64,000 nucleotides of DNA, from contig NZ_JH376577.1 in assembly GCF_000233955.1 (NCBI RefSeq), positions 32,239-96,238 on the forward strand. The letters run 5' to 3'. The notes under the pieces are model-generated. The model saw only the letters and a list, made by a program, of their open reading frames with translations, had not been told where the DNA came from and searched no databases. Position 1 is the first letter of the stretch; every line of letters starts with the position of its first letter. Position numbers and translations under genes: made by a program. Origin of the DNA: Paraprevotella clara YIT 11840 (GTDB taxonomy: Bacteria > Bacteroidota > Bacteroidia > Bacteroidales > Bacteroidaceae). Below are positions 14,626-22,651 of this stretch, one piece after another.

Positions 14626-15312
14626 TTACTTACTGTTACTTTCGTTTGTTATAGGCTCGATACATGATGCCATTATATCCATCAGTTTAGACAGACCTTC
14701 GGTCTGCGGCTGCTGACTGGCTGTCACATGTATCTGGTATTTTGCCGTTTGGTTGGTCATGCGGGTGTTCTCGCGGGCGGTCGTGACTTTGCCGCTGATT
14801 TCCGCATTTATAAACCAATGTTTTGCAGAAGCTTTTGCCTCTACTTCTGCGTTGGTAGTGCTTTTTACGTTTGATGTATCGGTAACCTCCATCTGGAAAT
14901 CTACATCCACGCGATCTATGAGCAGGGAAGGAATAGGCACCAATCCTATAAACGGAGCCTTGACACTTTGTGACATTGTTGTCATTTTTCCATCCTGCTG
15001 TATCGGTCTTTTAATATCGAATTCCAATACACGAGCTGTTTTACCGTCTTCATCAAAAGCAATTTTCTGGTAGAAATTCCATGCTGTCGCTGCCAATTCC
15101 TGTTGAGCTTCGGCTGCTGCAATAAGCGGCGCTGCAATCAGTTCCCGCATGGGAAGCCCCTTCAAATTGTCAGTCACATTCGGATCTCCAAGTACAGGGG
15201 ATGTACCGTTATTTTTAGTCTCTTCCAATGCAGCGGAAATAATCTCTTTTGCTTGTCCGCTTATATTTTCTGCATATTCTTGTTGCCCTTGGTTCTTTAT
15301 TTCTTCTGCCAT
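14626..15312 (-). CDS. DUF2589 domain protein (long form)
   Basis: This 228-aa soluble protein has the DUF2589 hallmarks: LPMRELIAAPLIAAAEAQ near residues 53-70 and VPIPSLLIDRVDVDFQMEV near 124-142, then a strand-rich part (AKHWFINAEISGKV) and a C-terminal LSKLMDIMAS. No function is established for this family; several members occur as tandem pairs. A second, shorter member is encoded directly upstream, 21 bp away. The base composition is clearly lower in GC than rteA or the fimbrial genes. Confidence 0.85.
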   Translation of the reverse strand: MAEEIKNQGQQEYAENISGQAKEIISAALEETKNNGTSPVLGDPNVTDNLKGLPMRELIAAPLIAAAEAQQELAATAWNFYQKIAFDEDGKTARVLEFDIKRPIQQDGKMTTMSQSVKAPFIGLVPIPSLLIDRVDVDFQMEVTDTSNVKSTTNAEVEAKASAKHWFINAEISGKVTTARENTRMTNQTAKYQIHVTASQQPQTEGLSKLMDIMASCIEPITNESNSK

Positions 15313-15333
15313 AACATTTGAATTTTAAAATTG

Positions 15334-15831
15334 TTAGATGTTTTTTACAAAATCGTCAATGATTCGGGAAATGCTCTCCGGAGTCTCCTGAACCTTAAAA
15401 TTGACGCAAACCTCCATGACATCATCCGCATCCGGTTTTATGTTGCTCATCTGCATCTGGAGATTGGCTCTTTGTGGGCTGGATAACAATAAGTTGTTTT
15501 CTGGAATCTGTGATTCCACGCTTCCGACCTTCGCCTTGAACTTTATCTGCACATTATCCATCGCAAGATAATGATGGGATATCAAGGCTATAAGTGGAAT
15601 ATCAATAGTCTTGTCTCCAACCATGATTTTTTTTGATTGGAACGTATTTGCGTTATTTGCATTTGTTCCTTCAAAAAGTCTGGTCAGATTTTGTATCTGA
15701 TGATTCTGTAATGTATCTTGTGCACAGTTTACGGCGTACTGCAAACCATTCATAATATCAGAGAATGAATTGGTTTGAACACTGTCCGGCTCATCGTCAT
15801 TATTTTTCTTGCCTCTGTGAAAAAGTCCCAT
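15334..15831 (-). CDS. DUF2589-like protein (short form)
   Basis: This 165-aa protein shares the core of the DUF2589 family: an N-terminal helix (SDIMNGLQYAVNCAQDTL), then DIPLIALISHHYLAMDNVQIKFKAKV (residues 74-99) equivalent to the PIPSLLIDRVDVDF segment of its neighbour, and a C-terminal amphipathic helix. The N-terminus is very charged (HRGKKNNDDEPD). It may pair with the longer DUF2589 protein. It starts 9 bp after the 47-aa peptide stop. Confidence 0.75.
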   Translation of the reverse strand: MGLFHRGKKNNDDEPDSVQTNSFSDIMNGLQYAVNCAQDTLQNHQIQNLTRLFEGTNANNANTFQSKKIMVGDKTIDIPLIALISHHYLAMDNVQIKFKAKVGSVESQIPENNLLLSSPQRANLQMQMSNIKPDADDVMEVCVNFKVQETPESISRIIDDFVKNI

Positions 15832-15840
15832 GTTTTTAAT

Positions 15841-15984
15841 TTAATTACTTGATTTGTTGTCTTTAATGAGCACCAATCTTGACAATGTCCGGCTTACAGC
15901 TTCCATATTTACACTGGAGTCTATATTATTATTGACAATGCCTTGATGCCAAAACCAATATGGTGGATTCTCCGTGTGTTCCAT
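15841..15984 (-). CDS. 47-aa peptide with a perfect Shine-Dalgarno
   Basis: This short ORF (ATG 15984) is preceded by AAAGGAGG five bases upstream, an unusually strong ribosome-binding site for Bacteroidales. The peptide contains an aromatic patch (PPYWFWHQGIVNNN, residues 7-20) and a basic amphipathic C-terminus (SRTLSRLVLIKD). It is the first gene of a tight operon with two DUF2589 genes and the SGC/His protein. I recognise no family. The strong RBS and tight spacing argue that it is translated. Confidence 0.6.
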   Translation of the reverse strand: MEHTENPPYWFWHQGIVNNNIDSSVNMEAVSRTLSRLVLIKDNKSSN

Positions 15985-16032
15985 CACGTCCTCCTTTCTT
16001 TATTGGGATTATACTTCAGTTAATGTTCGTTG

Positions 16033-16054
16033 CGGGCGGGACTTTTCCCGCCCG
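16033..16054 (-). terminator. GC-rich hairpin after the fimbrial operon
   Basis: CGGGCGGGA (16033-16041) and TCCCGCCCG (16046-16054) form a 9-bp perfect stem with a 4-nt loop, 6 bp after the stop of the last fimbrillin gene. There is no T-tract on the minus strand, so it may slow rather than stop transcription into the DUF2589 operon. Confidence 0.55.
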
Positions 16055-16059
16055 ACGGT

Positions 16060-17769
16060 TTACTGCTTCCTCAAGGTAGGCAATGCTCCGTTAAGTTCGT
16101 AACGCCACTTTGAGCCTGCGTTCTGCAAGGCGGTGTTCATGACATCGACGGCTTTCTGCCAGGTAACGACAGAGTCGTCCACCTTCGTGGCTTCGGGGGC
16201 GGTGCTATGCTGATTGCGGTCGAAGCCTTGTTCCTGATTGTTCTTCCAGTAGCAGGCGGTCACGACGGTGTAGTTATCTCCAAACAAGCCGCCGATATGT
16301 ACATTGCCAGTGTTGCTACCCTTACTATTTACGTTGCCCGTGGCATAGCAGGCAAGGACGGTGCTTCCTCCGTTTAATCCCACTACACCGCCGCCTGAGA
16401 GATCCTGTGGGGAGTTAATTTCTAAGGTCACGTTGCCTGTGGCATAGCAAGCGGTCATGGTGCCCCATTTTTCTCCTGCCACGCCGCCGACATAGCGCGT
16501 TCCCTTAACTATGGCAGAGGAGCTGCATCCGATGATGGAACCGGCCTTTTGGCTACCCACCACACCGCCGACACAATTCGTGCCGCTGACGCTGCCCGAC
16601 ACCGAGCAGTTTTCAATGGTGCCCCAGCTATATCCTACCACGCCGCCAGTATTGCCTGACATTAACACGTGATTGCTTGTTATCTGTATGCCTTCCATCA
16701 CCACGTTCTTCACCGTACCAGCTTTATCGAGATAGCCGAACAGACCCACAAATTGGTCATTTGTCGTAACGGTCAGCCCCTTGATGGTATGGCCGCGGCC
16801 GTCGAAGGTACCCTTGTATCGCTTTTCGTAGTTCGTGCCTATCGGCGTCCAGCCTTTGCCCGTCAGGTCAATGTTTTTGCCGAGGGTAATGTTAATGTCG
16901 GTCTTACCTCCGTTCACTAATTCGGCTACATTTATCAGACCATCGGCGGAGGTCACGGTGTAGCTGCCGTTGCCCTCTATGGTATATCCCGGGTCTTTTG
17001 CCGCAGCGAGGGAGACGGTGTAGGTATATTCACCGCCCGCCTGCCAGTCGGCAGCATTCTTCATCTTATAAACGAAGGTCTTGGCGTCAGCGAAGGTGCA
17101 GGTAATGAAGGTCGTGCCAGCTGCCACACTTTGCGGGGCTACGAGGGCGGTGTAGGTGTTGCTGCCCTTGTCATACGGGGTGATTTCATCCGGATTGCCA
17201 TTCTCGGTGGAGAGACCCGTCAGCCGCACAGATGCCAGCCCCTCGGTGTAGTCCGTCAGAACGATGGTCACCCGCGCCGTGCGGTGGGTGAAGCGGAGCG
17301 TGGGGCTGCCGTAGGTCACCGTCTGCCCGTCGGCTACGATGAGGTCGCTGGTCTCAAAGTCTTTTTGGGCACTTTGGTTGGCTTTTACCTTCACAGCAGG
17401 CAGAGTTGTCTCGCCCTCGGTGTAGGGCCACCACGCTGTGACGGTGATGTCGTTGTGGTTGGTCCAGCGGTGAGGGGCGGTGGAGGTCAGCGTGGTGCTG
17501 GTGGGGTTGGCGGTGGAGGGCGTCGCGTTGTACGTCTTCACCATGCCGTTCATCAGGACTGCCACGCTCTGCACGCCTTCCCAGTTCCCATCCACGGGGG
17601 CACGGGTACTGGCGATGGCTGTCGCGGCGGGTTTCAGCCCCGTGGCGGTGAAGACGATGGGTGTGCCTTCCGCCCCTTCTGGCAGGAAGCCCGCTTCGTC
17701 CTGCGTGCAGGCGGCAAGGCCAAGCAGCAGGGCGATGGCTGCGGATATATGGATGGTTGTTCGTTTCAT
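16060..17769 (-). CDS. Fimbrillin-family lipoprotein with GLUG repeats
   Basis: This 569-aa surface lipoprotein has a lipobox (LGLAAC, Cys21) and an N-terminal fimbrillin-type region (residues 30-260 with RFTHRTARVTIVL and the AWWPY motif). A C-terminal half (about 290-510) of GLUG-type repeats follows, such as GTFDGRGHTIKGLTV, VGLFGYL and GGVVG units. GLUG repeats are common in bacterial adhesins, so this may be a tip or adhesive subunit of a type V pilus. It is the last gene of the fimbrial operon and a paralogue of the gene at 17792. Confidence 0.85.
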   Translation of the reverse strand: MKRTTIHISAAIALLLGLAACTQDEAGFLPEGAEGTPIVFTATGLKPAATAIASTRAPVDGNWEGVQSVAVLMNGMVKTYNATPSTANPTSTTLTSTAPHRWTNHNDITVTAWWPYTEGETTLPAVKVKANQSAQKDFETSDLIVADGQTVTYGSPTLRFTHRTARVTIVLTDYTEGLASVRLTGLSTENGNPDEITPYDKGSNTYTALVAPQSVAAGTTFITCTFADAKTFVYKMKNAADWQAGGEYTYTVSLAAAKDPGYTIEGNGSYTVTSADGLINVAELVNGGKTDINITLGKNIDLTGKGWTPIGTNYEKRYKGTFDGRGHTIKGLTVTTNDQFVGLFGYLDKAGTVKNVVMEGIQITSNHVLMSGNTGGVVGYSWGTIENCSVSGSVSGTNCVGGVVGSQKAGSIIGCSSSAIVKGTRYVGGVAGEKWGTMTACYATGNVTLEINSPQDLSGGGVVGLNGGSTVLACYATGNVNSKGSNTGNVHIGGLFGDNYTVVTACYWKNNQEQGFDRNQHSTAPEATKVDDSVVTWQKAVDVMNTALQNAGSKWRYELNGALPTLRKQ

Positions 17770-17791
17770 GATGCGTGATGTTTAGGGTTCG

Positions 17792-19357
17792 TTATTGTCT
17801 CTTTTGCAATACGGGCAGACCGTCGGTGCCGAGTGCCCACTGGTAGTCGTTGTTGGTGAGAGCGGTGTTCATGCCGTCGACGGCTGTTTGCCATTTCACG
17901 GTCGCGCCGTCCACCTTCGTGGCATCTACCTTTCCTCCAAGATTACTGAATACTCCTTGCCCGGCATTGCCTCCCCAATAACAGGAAGTTATATAAGCGT
18001 AGTTATGACGCACTATAGCTCCAGATTCATACTCTTCCAATGTGCCGTTGAACCAGCAAGCGGTGATACTGCCATAATTTAAATCGGCTATACTACTAGT
18101 TCTACCATATGCAGAAATTTTTCCCGTCACAGAGCAGGCAATGATTTGACCATTATTTTCCTCCACTATTCCAGCTGCATGTCCACTACTGCCATACAGA
18201 TTCACATCTATGAGTTGTAGGTTCTTTATCACACCACGTTCATTTAATAACCCAAAAAGTTCAGTAGTCGCTGCTGAAAAGTTTAATCCCGTAATGCGGT
18301 GTCCCTGCCCATTAAAGATGCCGGAGTAACCTGGTGGCCATGTGCCTACCTGTGTCCATTCCTTACCCGTCAGGTCGATGTCGGCGGTGAGGGTGCAATT
18401 TATCGATTCGTCTTTTTGGGCCGCTTTGTTCCATGCCAGTAGGCCGTCTGCGTTATAGACCATGTAGCTGCCGTCGTCCTGTATAGAATAGCCCAAATCC
18501 TCAGCCTCGCCGCTCTCGCCGCCGCCGTCAGCCCAGTCACCGATAGTGCAGCCCTCTAACGTCAAGCCGGAGGCGTTCACCTTGACGGTATATTTATAGC
18601 GGTTGCCCGCCTCTAATACGACGTTGTTCTGTGGGCGGAAGTAGAAGGTGCCGCCGCCGAGTTCCACCCGGATGAACGGCTTGCCTGCCTCAACGGTCTG
18701 CGGGGCGGTCAGTGCCTCGTAGGTGTTACCGCTTGCGTTGTAGGTCTTGATGGCAGTCGGGTTGCCGTTATCGGCAGACAGGCTCACGAGGCTCACCGTG
18801 GCACCGTCCACGCTTGTGAATCCCTTACCGGGCTTCAGTTCGATTGCCACGCGTGCCGTTCGGTGGTTGAACTCCAAGGTCGGGTTGTTAAATTCCACTT
18901 TCCGGTTCTCAGCAGAGATGAAGTCGCTGTTCTGGAAGTCAGCCAATTTGCTTTGGTCTTCGGCCACCTTCACGGCAGGCATCTGTGTGATGTTGGCATT
19001 GTTGAAGGGCCACCATGCCGATACGGTAATCGGGTCGCGGCTGGTCCAGTAGTGCGGGGCGTTCTCGCGTGAGAGTGTGGCACTCTTGAAATCGGTAGAA
19101 GCCGTTACGGTGTATTCCTTTACCGCATCGCCCAACTTGAGTGCCACGGAAGAGACACCCTGCCAATCGCCGTCCACAGTGGCACGGGTGGAAGGGGCTG
19201 CCAGCGGCGTTGCCTCTACGGACAGTCCGGTGGTACGGATGACTACGGGGTATTTACCTTCGGGCAGACGGTTATCGTCAGCAAGTTCGTCCTGTGTGCA
19301 GGCGGTGAGGGCGAACAGCAGCGCGGTGGCTGCGGGGATAAATAATCTATGTCTCAT
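17792..19357 (-). CDS. Fimbrillin-family lipoprotein with GLUG-like repeats
   Basis: This 521-aa lipoprotein (LFALTAC lipobox, Cys20) is built like its neighbour at 16060: fimbrillin N-terminal region with EFNHRTARVAIELK and SAWWPF, then a shorter GLUG-like region (IFNGQGHRITGLNF, ELFGLL) and the shared tail VKWQTAVDGMNTAL. The two are tandem paralogues 22 bp apart. It is likely an accessory or tip pilin of the same fimbria. It has fewer GLUG units than its neighbour. Confidence 0.85.
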   Translation of the reverse strand: MRHRLFIPAATALLFALTACTQDELADDNRLPEGKYPVVIRTTGLSVEATPLAAPSTRATVDGDWQGVSSVALKLGDAVKEYTVTASTDFKSATLSRENAPHYWTSRDPITVSAWWPFNNANITQMPAVKVAEDQSKLADFQNSDFISAENRKVEFNNPTLEFNHRTARVAIELKPGKGFTSVDGATVSLVSLSADNGNPTAIKTYNASGNTYEALTAPQTVEAGKPFIRVELGGGTFYFRPQNNVVLEAGNRYKYTVKVNASGLTLEGCTIGDWADGGGESGEAEDLGYSIQDDGSYMVYNADGLLAWNKAAQKDESINCTLTADIDLTGKEWTQVGTWPPGYSGIFNGQGHRITGLNFSAATTELFGLLNERGVIKNLQLIDVNLYGSSGHAAGIVEENNGQIIACSVTGKISAYGRTSSIADLNYGSITACWFNGTLEEYESGAIVRHNYAYITSCYWGGNAGQGVFSNLGGKVDATKVDGATVKWQTAVDGMNTALTNNDYQWALGTDGLPVLQKRQ

Positions 19358-19384
19358 AATCCTTCATTCTTAATTATTAATGTC

Positions 19385-20272
19385 TTACAGGTCGGCACCC
19401 GCTTCTCCACCGTCTATATCGTTCCACTTTGCAATGGAGGCTTCGCTGACTTCAAGGACTTTGTTGCGTACCTTGACGGTATAGGTATAATTGTTGCCCG
19501 CCAGCAGTGCGCCTTCGGGCACGGTGAGTGTGGTATGATATTCCTGACCTTTGTAATTCACAACCAACGGCAGGGATGCAACTGTCTGCGGGAAGAGGAT
19601 GACCGATGACGTGAGATTGCCGTCTGCCAGATTCATGGTCAGTTCTCCGGTCTGTGCCCCGTTGTCTGCGGTGGCAATACCGTCGGCCGTGTTGAACGTA
19701 CCGGTGAGTAACAATCCGTCCAGCGTGTAACGTTCAGGCTTGACCACGCTGAAATTCACGCCGTCGCCCGCCTCGAAGGTAAGGGTTATCTGGCTCATGC
19801 GGTGGTGGAAGGAGTTGTCTTCACCGCCTTTGGCGGTTTTGTCGGTGAAGCTTACTACCGGGTTGTTTTTGTCTCCCGTGGCTCCTGAAGCAAAGAGGAA
19901 GTCGATGGCAGGCTGGTTCTGCTGCGCCGTGACATCGGTCGTGGCTGCGAGGATGCCTCCCGCCGCGTTGTACGGATAGTAGGCGCGGAAAGTATGGGTC
20001 TTTGTATCTTCTACATAGATGACCTTTCCTTCTGCCTCAAATTTCCCGTTTTTCAGGATGAAAGGCACGTTGCCGTACCGGGTATCGTTGCCGATGTCGG
20101 TGATGCCGATACGGTCGCCGCCAGTCCAGGTGGTTCCGCTGGCGCGGGTGGCGAGGGTGATGTCGGCGGTAAACTGGGCGGCCACGGGGTCACCGTTCAG
20201 GTTCTCGTTGTCGTTGTTGCAGGCTGCCAGTGCGAGGACGAGCGTTGCAAGTGCAAAAAATCTTGTCTTCAT
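19385..20272 (-). CDS. Fimbrillin family lipoprotein (probable major pilin)
   Basis: Start at ATG 20272 gives MKTRFFALATLVLALAAC with a lipobox (Cys18); an upstream start would spoil the signal peptide. The 295-aa protein has the Mfa-like/fimbrillin layout: GTTWTGGDRIGIT near 45-57, HTFRAYYPYNA, a SFHHRMSQITLTFEAGDG segment and a conserved C-terminal NYTYTVKVRNKVLEVSEASIAKWNDID. Type V pilins of this kind are lipoproteins cut by Rgp-like proteases and assembled by strand exchange. It is the only one of the three without GLUG repeats, which suits a shaft pilin. Confidence 0.85.
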   Translation of the reverse strand: MKTRFFALATLVLALAACNNDNENLNGDPVAAQFTADITLATRASGTTWTGGDRIGITDIGNDTRYGNVPFILKNGKFEAEGKVIYVEDTKTHTFRAYYPYNAAGGILAATTDVTAQQNQPAIDFLFASGATGDKNNPVVSFTDKTAKGGEDNSFHHRMSQITLTFEAGDGVNFSVVKPERYTLDGLLLTGTFNTADGIATADNGAQTGELTMNLADGNLTSSVILFPQTVASLPLVVNYKGQEYHTTLTVPEGALLAGNNYTYTVKVRNKVLEVSEASIAKWNDIDGGEAGADL

Positions 20273-20370
20273 TATATCTGTCATTTTATTTATTAAATTC
20301 CATTTCAATAATTGCTGCACCTCAGCAAAATCAAAGCAAGCTTGGCTTCTGCGTTCGGTTTGCTAATTAT

Positions 20371-21258
20371 TTACAAATCGGCATTTACATCATCACCTTT
20401 CACTTCTTCCCAGCCGTTGATTTCGACTCCGTCCACTTCCATGCCTTCGGGAGTCTCAACCAGCGTTCCGCCGAGGGTCAGCGATTCGCCCTTTCCGGTG
20501 TTGAACCCCTTGAGGGCTTCCGTGATGTCGCTTTTCAGCGTCGTGGGGGTCGGGTTGCCGTCCGCATAGCGGATTTCACCCGTCAGCAGCTGTTCCGTGC
20601 CGGTCACACCCAGCAGCCGCACCGTGGCTTTCCACTTGCCGGCATCGTCACCTTCGGTAATCTTGGTGAAGAGCAGCACGACGTTCGAAGCGGCTCCGTA
20701 GGTATCGGTAGCGAAGTCGAGTGTTCCGGCTGCACCCGTCAGATGGGCAACAATCTCCGTGATGCGTCCGGCGGCATCACCAGTAGGTTCGACGACAAGC
20801 GTCAGTTCGCGTACCTGCTGCTTCATTGCGGCGGTCAGCGGATAGTCCTTGTCTTTCTCGATGCTCACCTGTTCCGTATAGGTGAAAAACCATCCCGGGG
20901 CATTGTTCACAAAGGCATCCGTGCCTGCCCGGTTTCCCGTGGCTGCGGCAATGGTGGCTGTGGTGCCGTTCACCGTGATTCCTTCAGCCGGGTTCCACAC
21001 TGCAAGGGTGTAGCTGCCCGGAGCAAACAGATGGTCGGGGGTATGGGTGGCGGAAGTCTCCGTACCCGTATAGTCACCCATGGTGACCGTCCATGTGGCA
21101 GGTATGTCGATACCCTCACCGCGGGCCGACCAGTCGGCTGTCACCGCAGTCTTCCCGTAGTCGGGGTGCGGTGTGTCATAAAGCGTGTCCTTCACGCAGG
21201 AAGAGAGCAGCACGGCGACTGCCATTCCCATCATATTTATATGTTGTCTTGCTTTCAT
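20371..21258 (-). CDS. FimB/Mfa2-like fimbrial anchor lipoprotein (DUF5119 type)
   Basis: Start at ATG 21258 gives MKARQHINMMGMAVAVLLSSC, with a lipobox Cys. The sequence VKDTLYDTPHPDYG just after it is characteristic of the anchor-type lipoproteins (FimB/Mfa2, DUF5119) that end and anchor type V pili in the outer membrane. The 295-aa protein lies between the OmpA-like gene (11 bp upstream) and the probable pilin, the usual operon order. I cannot separate FimB/Mfa2 from DUF5119 without a profile search. Confidence 0.75.
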   Translation of the reverse strand: MKARQHINMMGMAVAVLLSSCVKDTLYDTPHPDYGKTAVTADWSARGEGIDIPATWTVTMGDYTGTETSATHTPDHLFAPGSYTLAVWNPAEGITVNGTTATIAAATGNRAGTDAFVNNAPGWFFTYTEQVSIEKDKDYPLTAAMKQQVRELTLVVEPTGDAAGRITEIVAHLTGAAGTLDFATDTYGAASNVVLLFTKITEGDDAGKWKATVRLLGVTGTEQLLTGEIRYADGNPTPTTLKSDITEALKGFNTGKGESLTLGGTLVETPEGMEVDGVEINGWEEVKGDDVNADL

Positions 21259-21269
21259 ATTCTTCCGTG

Positions 21270-22370
21270 TCAGAATAACTTCCATACCAATGTCACACCG
21301 GCATTGATGGGACCACACCAATCTTTTGTCTCGTTGTCGCGGCGTACACGTACACCGTCGATGACTTCATATTTTTCGAAATCGGCATTCAGGTAGCCCA
21401 AACCGAGGTTGAAATCAAGATCTAATGCCTTGTTCAGCCGCAGCTGATAGCCGGCGGTGATGCCGCCACCCATCAGGTCGCCCTGCTTGCCTGCTTCGGA
21501 GAACTTGTAGTTGAACTGTCCGGTCTTGAACATCGCACCCAGATACCAGGCTTTCTTCTCACCCATATAGTAACGAACTTCCGGAGCCACTTCCCAGAGT
21601 GCATAGCGGCGGTCTTTGTCACTCCAGCTCCAAGAAGTCCACGAGCCGTTTACGGCAATGCCCCACGATGGACAGATGCGCCATTCAAGTCCTAAATCTG
21701 GTGTCAAGGTAGCCCAGCGCAGCAGGTTGGCACGCAGGGAGAGATGATAATCAGTTGTGATTTTGGTTTCCGACAGCGTGTCGGCAAGTGTATTTTGTTG
21801 AGCGGTTTTCTCGGCTTCTGCCTTTTCAGCGGCAAGTCGGGCTTCTTCCGCCTTGCGCTGCTCTTCGGCAAGCCGTTCCTGCTCGGCACGCTTCTCGGTT
21901 TCTAAGCGTTCGGCTTCCGCCTTGCGTCGTGCTTCTGCTTCCGCATCCGTCACGGCTGTTTCCTTTACCGGTACCGTCAGGCGCACGGTGACAAAATCAC
22001 CCTCTGTCACATGATTGCGGGTAATGAAGTTTTCTTCCTTGATTTTCGCTCGTGTAATCAGTTCTGATTTCACACGGTTGGCACGAATCTTCGCTGTTGC
22101 AAGGTTCTTGACTTCACTGCTCTGCGAATTGCAATATCCGTCAACCAATAGCGGCAGTTTGCCGTCAAGAATTGTTGCTTTGTTGTTTTCGATACATTCC
22201 AACAGGCGGGCAAGTTCCGTGTCATTGCCATTCCAAGGCACGTAGAACATGTCCTTCTGCGTAACGAACCGGAAGGTGTAGGTCGTGTCTGCTTTCTGCT
22301 GCGCAATGACAGGAAAAGTTAGCGTCATCAGCCACAGAAACAGGGTAAGAAAAGTGATTTTTCTGCTCAT
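21270..22370 (-). CDS. DUF3575 outer-membrane protein with OmpA-like N-terminus
   Basis: This 366-aa protein has a signal peptide (residues 1-23, cut after VIAQ) and a part like OmpA C-domains (residues 70-130, LLVDGYCNS, ANRVKSELI). A long charged coiled coil rich in E, A, K and R follows (about 140-195), then a C-terminal DUF3575 beta-barrel-like domain (YHLSLRANLLRWATLTPDLG, then VAPEVRYYMG, ending VWKLF). It is the first gene of the fimbrial operon, as DUF3575 genes often are near Bacteroidales fimbrillin loci. Its promoter matches the Bacteroidales consensus at both boxes. Confidence 0.85.
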   Translation of the reverse strand: MSRKITFLTLFLWLMTLTFPVIAQQKADTTYTFRFVTQKDMFYVPWNGNDTELARLLECIENNKATILDGKLPLLVDGYCNSQSSEVKNLATAKIRANRVKSELITRAKIKEENFITRNHVTEGDFVTVRLTVPVKETAVTDAEAEARRKAEAERLETEKRAEQERLAEEQRKAEEARLAAEKAEAEKTAQQNTLADTLSETKITTDYHLSLRANLLRWATLTPDLGLEWRICPSWGIAVNGSWTSWSWSDKDRRYALWEVAPEVRYYMGEKKAWYLGAMFKTGQFNYKFSEAGKQGDLMGGGITAGYQLRLNKALDLDFNLGLGYLNADFEKYEVIDGVRVRRDNETKDWCGPINAGVTLVWKLF

Positions 22371-22401
22371 ATAAACTTGAATTCATTATCTTTGTCATCT
22401 C

Positions 22402-22433
22402 CAAAGGTAATAAATGCCATTCAGCGCCCAAAA
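22402..22433 (-). promoter_or_regulatory. Fimbrial operon promoter (-33/-7)
   Basis: On the minus strand TTTG (22429-22432) and TACCTTTG (22402-22409) are 19 bp apart, a full match to the Bacteroidales -33/-7 promoter. Transcription would start near 22395, about 25 nt before the DUF3575 start codon. The six-copy repeat array lies just upstream. Confidence 0.75.
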
Positions 22434-22477
22434 TATTACAAAAACTTTTTTTGCTAAAACACAGCGTTTTATAAAAA

Positions 22478-22603
22478 TTGTCGTTTGAGCACTTTTCACA
22501 TTGTCGTCTGAGCACTTATTTTGTCAAATCGGCACTTTTTGAGTTGTCGAATTAGCACTTTTGTGGCTGTCGAATTAGCACTTTTTGTAGTATGAGCACT
22601 TTT
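22478..22603. repeat. Six direct repeats upstream of the fimbrial promoter
   Basis: Copies of TTGTCGAATTAGCACTTTT type start at 22478, 22501, 22521, 22544, 22567 and 22585, spaced 18-23 bp. The conserved part is TTGTC-N5-AGCACTTTT. A weaker seventh copy may start near 22613. They cover the gap between the AraC gene end and the fimbrial promoter, so they are best read as a binding array for the AraC regulator or another transcription factor. Confidence 0.85.
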
Positions 22604-22651
22604 GGAAAATGGGTTTCTGAGAGCTTTTTCATCGGATTTTTACCACGCAAA

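Noticed and set aside
20230..21396. 388-aa + strand ORF
   Set aside because: It is antisense to the fimbrial genes and reflects their codon bias; no family feature.
22478..22603. CRISPR array
   Set aside because: Repeats are short (19 bp) with gaps of only a few bases and no real spacers; an operator array fits better.
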